In this document: positions 1 to 5,272 of the stretch, piece after piece
How the letters are laid out: each line of letters starts with the position of its first letter
How positions within the stretch are numbered: the first letter of the stretch is position 1
NCBI GenBank assembly: GCA_000998185.1
Contig: LCCW01000012.1
Span: 1,619 to 27,424 of the forward strand
DNA: 25,806 nt
Direction of reading: 5' to 3'
From: Candidatus Kuenenbacteria bacterium GW2011_GWA2_42_15
GTDB lineage: Bacteria; Patescibacteriota; Patescibacteriia; UBA2196; GWA2-42-15
Made by a program: the position numbers and the translations under genes
Notes under the pieces: model-generated
The model's database searches: none
Told to the model about the DNA's origin: nothing
What the model saw: only the letters and a program-made list of their open reading frames with translations

Positions 1-99
1 AAGATAGCCAAGTAATTTTTGATAATCAATTTTCCAACCCAAACTTTTCTCTCCGCCGTAAAAAAGATTTGATGCGTCTACAAAAGCAATAGTTTTCAT
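1..99 (-). CDS. NYN-domain (LabA/DUF88-like) protein, N-terminal fragment
   Basis: The first 33 codons of a minus-strand gene that runs off the left edge. They start at an ATG at 99 and read MKTIAFVDASNLFYGGEKSL and onward. The IAFVDASNLFYG segment is the first strand and first acidic residue of the NYN/PIN-like nuclease fold, in which an early Asp followed by x-x-N is typical. Members of this family are thought to be metal-dependent RNases, but no catalytic proof is visible in so short a piece. The start lies 43 bases after the pheT stop, so it is probably the last gene of the pheS-pheT transcript. No SD is seen. The family call is fairly good; the function is inferred. Confidence 0.7.
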   Translation of the reverse strand, partial: MKTIAFVDASNLFYGGEKSLGWKIDYQKLLGYL

Positions 100-142
100 A
101 ATTTTATTTACTTCAATTTCCTTCCACCCTTTAACATTTCCC

Positions 143-2608
143 TTATCTTCTCTTCGCCCCAAACTTTTCTCCAAGTATTTTCACAATCTCTGACTCTATC
201 GCTACCGCTTCCTCGTCTTTTAATGTCCGATCAGCCGCCTGGTATTTTACTCGAAAAGCCAAACTTTTCTTGGCGCCAAGATCATATTCCGATAAAAATT
301 CCGCGCTTCTGACAATCTCCGGTTCTAATTTTACCACCTCTTCCTCAATCGCCGTCCATTTAACTTTCCAGCCCAGCTCAATTGCGATGTCTCGCTCCAC
401 CGCTGGATACTTTGGCAGAGGCTCATATGTTTTTTCTTCTTTTACTTTCACTTCCAAAATTTGCGTCAAGTCAATTTCAAAAATTGCTACCCGTTTATTT
501 TTAATGTCAAAATAATTCATCGCCATCTGGTTTATCTCGCCCAACCAGCCAATTTTTTCCTTGCCATAAATTATCGCCAATCTTTTTTCTTTATCCGCTA
601 TCTTATTGATAAATTCAATAAACGGATTTTTGCCGGCCGACCACGGCAAAAAACCAAACTTAAAATATCTCGCCAGCTCTTCTAGGGCTCCTTTCGCCTC
701 AGAAAACGATTCCCCGTCTTTTGCCAAAACCACGGCTCCGGCCAAATAATACGGCTGTTCCGGCAAATGTTCTTTGCTTTGTTTTTTCACTCGGTATTTT
801 CCCTTTCTTACGAAAAACACTCGGCCAATTTCATAAAACTTAAATTCATCATAAAACCTACCATTGTCAGCAATATTTTTTAACAAACCCGGCACCAAGC
901 TCATCCGCAAATATTTTTGGTCTTCCGATGGCGGATTTAAAAGGCCGATCAGTTCCGGCTCCTTGTCTATCTCAAAATCACTCACGGTTTTCCCCGGCCA
1001 AAAAGAATAATTCAAAACCTCTTGCATGCCAAAACCAAACGCCAGCTTATCTTTTATTTTATTAATTATCAATCGCCCGCTCTCTGATGTTAACGGCTTC
1101 ATTTTTATCTCCGGAAAATCAGCTTTTATTTTGTCATAACCGTAAATCCTGGCTACCTCCTCCGCGATATCTTCTTCACAGACAATGTCACCCGTACTTC
1201 TCCACGATGGCACCGTGATCGCCAGGCTATCCTTTTTATGTTTTATCTCAAAACCAAGCCGTCGCAGAATATCCGTGATTTCCTCTGTTTTTATTTCTTC
1301 GCCTATTTTATTTCTGATTGCCAAAAGTCCGGCCTCAATTTCATTTTTTTTGTTTAGCAGATTGCCATCTGCCACGATTATTCCATCAATCTCCGCCCCC
1401 GGTATGATTTCCTTGACAAGCGCGCACACCCTTCTGATTGCCGTCTCGGCTAAATTGGGGTCCAGTGATTTTTCAAAGCGCATAGAAGCGTCCGTGCGCA
1501 AGCCCAATCTTTGCGTTGTTTTCCTGATGCTGATTGCGTCAAAATTGGCCGCTTCAATAATGATTGCCTTGGTTGTTTCATCAACCTGACTGTTGGCTCC
1601 ACCCATAACGCCAGCAACGGCAATGGGTTTTTTACTATCAGCAATCACCAGCATCTCCGGACTTAATTCTCTCTCGATTTTGTCTAGGGTGATAATCTTT
1701 TCGCCTTGATTAGCCAGCCTAACCACAATGTTATCCACTTTGGATCGATCAAAAGCATGCAACGGCTGGCCAACTTCAATCATGACATAGTTAGTAATGT
1801 CAACTATATTATTAATCGGCCTTAAGCCAACCGAAGTCAAAATGTTCTTCAACCATAACGGCGACTCCTTTACTTTAATGCCGCTGACGACCGCGCCCAA
1901 ATAGCGCGGACACAGCGAATAGTCTTTAATGCTTACTTTTAATTCACCGTTCGCCTTGCCTTTGGATTTTTTAATTTCCAGCTTATCGTCCAGCTGGAAC
2001 GGTTTCAATCCTAGCTGGTAAATGGCGGCTAATTCTCTGGCCAACCCGTAATGGCTCCATAAATCCGGCCGATTAGTGATTGATTTATTATCAATATCAA
2101 TAACCGTATCCTCCAAACCCAGCGCTTTAGCCAAGGGCTCGCCGACTTTCAAATCCATGGCCGTTAAATCAATGATTTCCATCTCCCCTGCCGAAAATCT
2201 GTCAGAGAGCCCAATCTCGTTCGCGGCGCAAATAATGCCCTCTGATTCTTCCCCGCGGATCTTTGTTTTTTCAAGTCTAACGGGCTTACCCTCTCCATGC
2301 CAACGCACATACGCTCCTGATTCCGCCACTGCCGTGAGCATTCCTTCATACAGATTCACTCCGCCGCAAATAATTTTAGCAAGCTCCACTTTGCCAATGT
2401 CTGTCATGGCAATTCTCAATTTATCCGCGTTCGGGTGTTTTTCCAGTCTCACCACTTTGCCAATCACCATGTTCGCCAAATCTTTACCAACTGAAAACGC
2501 CTCCTCCACTTCTACCGTTGAGGTTGATAATTTGGCCGCAATTTCTGCCGGCGTGGTCGTCAGCGGCAAATCAATATATTTTTTAAGCAGATTCAAAGAA
2601 ATCAACAT
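143..2608 (-). CDS. pheT: Phenylalanine-tRNA ligase beta subunit
   Basis: PheT, 821 residues, forms the alpha2-beta2 phenylalanyl-tRNA synthetase with PheS in the cytoplasm and carries tRNA-binding and editing domains. Visible in order: an N-terminal EMAP-II-like tRNA-binding domain (about residues 40-150, with HPNADKLRIA and GESEGIICA), the B3/B4 editing domain with the conserved ITNRPDLWSHYGLARELA and NIVDITNYVM, GQPLHAFD, the B5 region, the catalytic-like core (RMSLVPGLLKN, FYEIGRVF), and a C-terminal FDX-ACB domain (YPAVERDIA onward). Full family length. The start ATG at 2608 gives the usual MLISLNLLKKYI beginning. There is no SD. It lies 74 bases downstream of pheS, consistent with one operon. 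Confidence 0.97.
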   Translation of the reverse strand: MLISLNLLKKYIDLPLTTTPAEIAAKLSTSTVEVEEAFSVGKDLANMVIGKVVRLEKHPNADKLRIAMTDIGKVELAKIICGGVNLYEGMLTAVAESGAYVRWHGEGKPVRLEKTKIRGEESEGIICAANEIGLSDRFSAGEMEIIDLTAMDLKVGEPLAKALGLEDTVIDIDNKSITNRPDLWSHYGLARELAAIYQLGLKPFQLDDKLEIKKSKGKANGELKVSIKDYSLCPRYLGAVVSGIKVKESPLWLKNILTSVGLRPINNIVDITNYVMIEVGQPLHAFDRSKVDNIVVRLANQGEKIITLDKIERELSPEMLVIADSKKPIAVAGVMGGANSQVDETTKAIIIEAANFDAISIRKTTQRLGLRTDASMRFEKSLDPNLAETAIRRVCALVKEIIPGAEIDGIIVADGNLLNKKNEIEAGLLAIRNKIGEEIKTEEITDILRRLGFEIKHKKDSLAITVPSWRSTGDIVCEEDIAEEVARIYGYDKIKADFPEIKMKPLTSESGRLIINKIKDKLAFGFGMQEVLNYSFWPGKTVSDFEIDKEPELIGLLNPPSEDQKYLRMSLVPGLLKNIADNGRFYDEFKFYEIGRVFFVRKGKYRVKKQSKEHLPEQPYYLAGAVVLAKDGESFSEAKGALEELARYFKFGFLPWSAGKNPFIEFINKIADKEKRLAIIYGKEKIGWLGEINQMAMNYFDIKNKRVAIFEIDLTQILEVKVKEEKTYEPLPKYPAVERDIAIELGWKVKWTAIEEEVVKLEPEIVRSAEFLSEYDLGAKKSLAFRVKYQAADRTLKDEEAVAIESEIVKILGEKFGAKRR

Positions 2609-2682
2609 TTTAACAATCTTTAATGCTCAATTGGTGATTTTTAACTTGTTTTAATGTTTTTATGTTCTAACGCTTTAATATC

Positions 2683-3771
2683 CTAAAATTGCCGCAAAAA
2701 CCTCAAATCCCCGCTATGAAACAATCTGATGTCGTTTATACCATATCTCATCATGGTCAATCTTTCCAAACCAAAGCCAAAAGCAAAACCGGAATATTTT
2801 TTCGGATCAACCCCGCCGGTTTTCAAAACATTCGGATGCACCATGCCGGCGCCGCAAAATTCCACCCAGCTGGTGTGTTTGCACACCCGGCAGCCCTGGC
2901 CCTGGCAAAGCGCGCAGGACAAATCAACTTCAAAGCCTGGCTCCACAAAAGGAAAGTAGCCCGGCCTGATTCTGGTTTTAAAATCAGCTCCGAGTATGGC
3001 TTTGACAATGGCGTCAAACACCGCCTTGAAGTTGGCAATGGAAATATTCTTATCTACCATTAGTCCTTCAACCTGGTGAAAAGTATGTTCATGCCTGGCG
3101 TCAGTCGCTTCGTTGCGGTAAGTCCTCCCCGGCGCAATGCACCGGAGCGGCACGCCGTACTTTTCCATCGCTCTGACCTGCACATTGCTCGTATGCGTCC
3201 TCAACACTAAATTCGTATCAAGATTAGTTAATTTATGATTATCTTGGTCTGTTGATTTCTTGATTTCTTGATTTCTTGATTTCTTGATGTAAAAAGTATC
3301 CTGCATATCGCGCGCTGGATGCCAAGCCGGCACATTCACCGCTTCAAAATTATACCATTCCGATTCCAATTCCGGTCCGTCCACGATCATAAATCCCATA
3401 CCGACGCAGACATCTTCCACTTCCCTTCGCATTTGTGTCAAAATGTGGAGTCTGCCAGCCTCCTCTTTTTTCCCGGGAATCGTCGGGTCAAAAATCCGAC
3501 TGTTGTCTTGGCTTTGTTTCCCAGTCTCCAAATTTTTTTTAATCCGCTCAAACATTTCTACCGCTTCCTTTTTCACCTCGTTGGCTATTTTACCGATCTT
3601 CGGTCTTTCTGCCTCCGCCACATTTTTTATTTCTTTAACCAATTTTGTCAACTCACCGGCAGTGCGGGAAAAATATTTTTTTTGCAAATCATCCAGCTGC
3701 TCCAAAGTTTTTGTGCGTTGAAGCTCATCAATGATTTCTTGTTTAATTTTCTTGAATTTTTCTTGCAGCAT
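2683..3771 (-). CDS. pheS: Phenylalanine-tRNA ligase alpha subunit with an octamer-encoded insertion
   Basis: PheS, 362 residues from the ATG at 3771. That start was chosen because MLQEKFKKIKQEIID is the usual beginning and an upstream extension to 3933 would read through promoter-like and palindromic DNA. It is the catalytic alpha subunit that activates Phe and charges tRNA-Phe. Visible: an N-terminal coiled coil (residues 1-85), motif 2 (TYRNEATDARHEHTFHQVEG), a four-Cys patch CALCQGQGCRVC, and motif 3 (FGFGLERLTMMRYGINDIR). Between DTFYIK and LRTHTSNVQVR lies an unusual hydrophilic stretch KKSRNQEIKKSTDQD, encoded by four tandem copies of an 8-base unit (3253-3284). A TATAAT lies 9 bases upstream of the ATG, suggesting a leaderless mRNA. 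Confidence 0.96.
   Translation of the reverse strand: MLQEKFKKIKQEIIDELQRTKTLEQLDDLQKKYFSRTAGELTKLVKEIKNVAEAERPKIGKIANEVKKEAVEMFERIKKNLETGKQSQDNSRIFDPTIPGKKEEAGRLHILTQMRREVEDVCVGMGFMIVDGPELESEWYNFEAVNVPAWHPARDMQDTFYIKKSRNQEIKKSTDQDNHKLTNLDTNLVLRTHTSNVQVRAMEKYGVPLRCIAPGRTYRNEATDARHEHTFHQVEGLMVDKNISIANFKAVFDAIVKAILGADFKTRIRPGYFPFVEPGFEVDLSCALCQGQGCRVCKHTSWVEFCGAGMVHPNVLKTGGVDPKKYSGFAFGFGLERLTMMRYGINDIRLFHSGDLRFLRQF
3253..3284. repeat. TGATTTCT octamer array (4 copies) inside pheS
   Basis: Four perfect tandem TGATTTCT followed by TGATG. As TTTCTTGA it differs by one base from the unit before prfA. The 8-base unit is read in three frames and yields SRNQEIKKS in PheS. Confidence 0.9.
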
Positions 3772-3780
3772 ATCTACAGT

Positions 3781-3786
3781 ATTATA
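3781..3786 (-). promoter_or_regulatory. -10 box of pheS (leaderless start)
   Basis: A perfect TATAAT on the minus strand ending 9 bases before the pheS ATG at 3771. The palindrome at 3788-3807 abuts it. No -35 is recognisable. Confidence 0.55.
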
Positions 3787-3787
3787 C

Positions 3788-3807
3788 CCTCCCCTACCAA
3801 GGGGAGG
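3788..3807. repeat. Perfect hairpin CCTCCCC/GGGGAGG upstream of pheS
   Basis: A 7-base stem around TACCAA, one base upstream of the pheS -10 box. Same composition class as 13052-13072 and 17090-17111. Confidence 0.75.
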
Positions 3808-3841
3808 TCCAGTTACATAAATGACGGGGGAATGGATATGA

Positions 3842-4255
3842 TCATTGTTCTTCTTGTTTCTCAATTCCCACGCCGTATTTTCTTTCCTCTTCGGACAAAA
3901 AGAAATATTCCACCACTGCCAGAAGCGCAACAAATAAAATCATATTCCACCACACTAAAAGCCTTTGGCTCTGCAAAAACAAAGAACTGGTCAGCAGCAG
4001 TGAAAACATTGCTCCCTGCCGGAAAGCCGCCTTTACCTGCCGGTAAGTAAATTCAGTCCTCTTAAATAAATATCTGACGGCAAAACCTAAAACACTGAAC
4101 ATCCCCAGCAGTCCCAAAAATAAAGACAGATAAAAAAAAGTCAATCCAACGATTCCGGCTCCTTTTGGATTAATAAAAAACAGGACAAACAACCACGCTG
4201 CCCAACACAAAACAGTGGCTAAAACCATCAAAAATAAGTATTTTTTCAAGCTCAT
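3842..4255 (-). CDS. Small membrane protein of unknown function
   Basis: 137 residues from the ATG at 4255 (MSLKKYLFLMVL). The frame stays open to a TTG at 4306, but the added residues are polar and lack an SD. About four membrane segments are visible: LMVLATVLCWAAWLFVLFFI, VGLTFFYLSLFLGLLGMFSVLGF, FRQGAMFSLLLTSSLFLQ and WWNMILFVALLAVVEYFFL. Between the second and third is a basic loop, RYLFKRTEFTYRQVK. The C-terminus is charged (SEEERKYGVGIEKQEEQ). It sits between the DUF721 gene and pheS on the same strand, so it may be cotranscribed with DUF721. I do not recognise a named family; the segment pattern argues for a real inner-membrane protein. Confidence 0.75.
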   Translation of the reverse strand: MSLKKYLFLMVLATVLCWAAWLFVLFFINPKGAGIVGLTFFYLSLFLGLLGMFSVLGFAVRYLFKRTEFTYRQVKAAFRQGAMFSLLLTSSLFLQSQRLLVWWNMILFVALLAVVEYFFLSEEERKYGVGIEKQEEQ

Positions 4256-4327
4256 TGTTTCTTGATTATCTGCTTGTATTTTAGCATTATTCCCCTGTTT
4301 TGGCAAATCAAACCAACCACCCCAAAC

Positions 4328-4564
4328 TTAAATTAACATCCGGAGCCTTTCTATGGTTTTTTCCTGCCCGGGAAACCTCAAATTTATCCGCTCCAAAAGC
4401 TCCACCTCTTTGATTTTGATCTCTTGCGCCGCCACCGGCGACAAACACGCCACGGTTAAAACCTTGTCTTTTAAATAAAGCGCTTTGGCGTTAACTCTTA
4501 TCTTTTCGCCCCACTCGCCCAAAAGCAATTTGTCAAATTCTTCACACACCAACGCCGCCGTCAC
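4328..4564 (-). CDS. DUF721 / DciA-like protein, probably with a frameshifted N-terminus
   Basis: As written, a GTG at 4564 gives 78 residues with the DUF721 core: AALVCEEFDKLL, then AKALYLKDKVLTVACLSPVAAQEI and a final RINLRFPGQ helix. DUF721 includes DciA, which helps load the replicative helicase; small versions are common in Patescibacteria. Members normally begin about 20 residues earlier. An ATG at 4619 in another frame encodes MSFTTIGNLLNSRI, which joins FSEKVTAALVCEEF smoothly if one base of the AAA run at 4575-4577 (plus strand) is removed. So the intact protein would be about 95 residues, and the annotated GTG start is probably an artefact of a one-base shift. Family call good; the helicase-loading role is inferred. 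Confidence 0.8.
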   Translation of the reverse strand: MTAALVCEEFDKLLLGEWGEKIRVNAKALYLKDKVLTVACLSPVAAQEIKIKEVELLERINLRFPGQEKTIERLRMLI

Positions 4565-4621
4565 CTTCTCGCTGAAAGATTCTACTGTTCAATAAATTGC
4601 CAATGGTTGTAAAAGACATTA

Positions 4622-4657
4622 TTTTTAAATTTTTAATTCCTAATTCCTAATTTCTAA
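4622..4657. repeat. A/T-rich heptamer array between helicase and DUF721 genes
   Basis: Successive units TTTTTAA, TTCCTAA, TTCCTAA, TTTCTAA lie in the 174-base gap between the helicase stop and the DUF721 gene. The TTCCTAA unit returns at 13110-13135 and 23940-23995, and a related TTAAAAA unit lies inside prmC. The rest of the gap (4658-4738) shows nothing recognisable. Confidence 0.7.
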
Positions 4658-4738
4658 TAAAATTTCAATGGCTCAATTAGCCAATAACCTGCTACATCCC
4701 GAGTCAGCGTCAATGCCAACAAATTCAATATTTATTTC

Positions 4739-5272
4739 TTATATTTCTCTAGATTCGCAAATTTCCTTAAAATCGCAATAGCGGCAAATATGCTGGCTGG
4801 GCGTCGCCGTAAAATCATAGGTCATTATTCCGTCTATTAGATTTGTTATCTTTTTTTTTATTTTATCCAGCTCGTTGGAATCACCCAAAAATATTACCGC
4901 CTGATTATTATCCAAATAATAATACGCCAGCCTTGCCACCTCCCAGCCAAAAACTTCGACCGCCGCCATTTGATAAATTAAAAGCTGATCTTTGTCCACT
5001 TTTTCTTCGCTTTTAGCCTCACCGGTTTTGTAGTCCACAATCGCCACCCTGCCATCGGCTAATTTATCCACTCTGTCTATCACGCCCCGAATCGTATATT
5101 CCCCAACTTTTAGATTAAAGCCCTTTTCCAGCTCCATAACATCGGGCGGTTCATTTCTTATTACTTCATAAAATTTCTTCAGGGATTTTTCGCCCCGCGC
5201 CCGGTATTCCTCTTGGCGCCATTTTGTCTCATACCAATCGTCAATCCACGACTCCTTGTAAATTTTCAGCAA
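4739..5272 (-). CDS. RecB-like PD-(D/E)XK nuclease end of the UvrD-type helicase (second part of a frameshifted gene)
   Basis: 177 residues (first in-frame Met at 5272) that form the C-terminal part of the helicase encoded by 5241-7847. Visible nuclease motifs: GVIDRVDKL, then VAIVDYKTGEA (the D...D-x-K catalytic pair), QLLIYQMAA (the conserved Gln helix), and a terminal CRYCDFKEIC. Together with the CPYQYY cysteine at the end of the upstream part, these give the four-Cys iron-sulfur arrangement seen in AddB-type nuclease domains. Reading stays continuous from the upstream part as QKFF|HWEELLKIYKESW if one base is dropped from the seven-A run at 5285-5291. So this is not a separate gene; the intact protein would be about 1035 residues. 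Confidence 0.88.
   Translation of the reverse strand: MLKIYKESWIDDWYETKWRQEEYRARGEKSLKKFYEVIRNEPPDVMELEKGFNLKVGEYTIRGVIDRVDKLADGRVAIVDYKTGEAKSEEKVDKDQLLIYQMAAVEVFGWEVARLAYYYLDNNQAVIFLGDSNELDKIKKKITNLIDGIMTYDFTATPSQHICRYCDFKEICESREI

Noticed and set aside
2076..2654. 192-codon plus-strand ORF opposite pheT
   Set aside because: It is entirely antisense to a clear pheT and resembles no protein; no SD. A shadow frame.
3253..3284. Possible CRISPR array
   Set aside because: Units are 7-8 bases and contiguous, with no spacers; no cas genes in the window. The same holds for the other arrays.
3772..3933. N-terminal extension of pheS by 54 residues
   Set aside because: It would include the TATAAT box and a palindrome and does not resemble PheS; the ATG at 3771 gives the standard N-terminus.
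3319..4050. 243-codon plus-strand ORF
   Set aside because: Antisense to pheS and the small membrane gene; Phe/Leu-rich as expected from reverse reading. No start signals.
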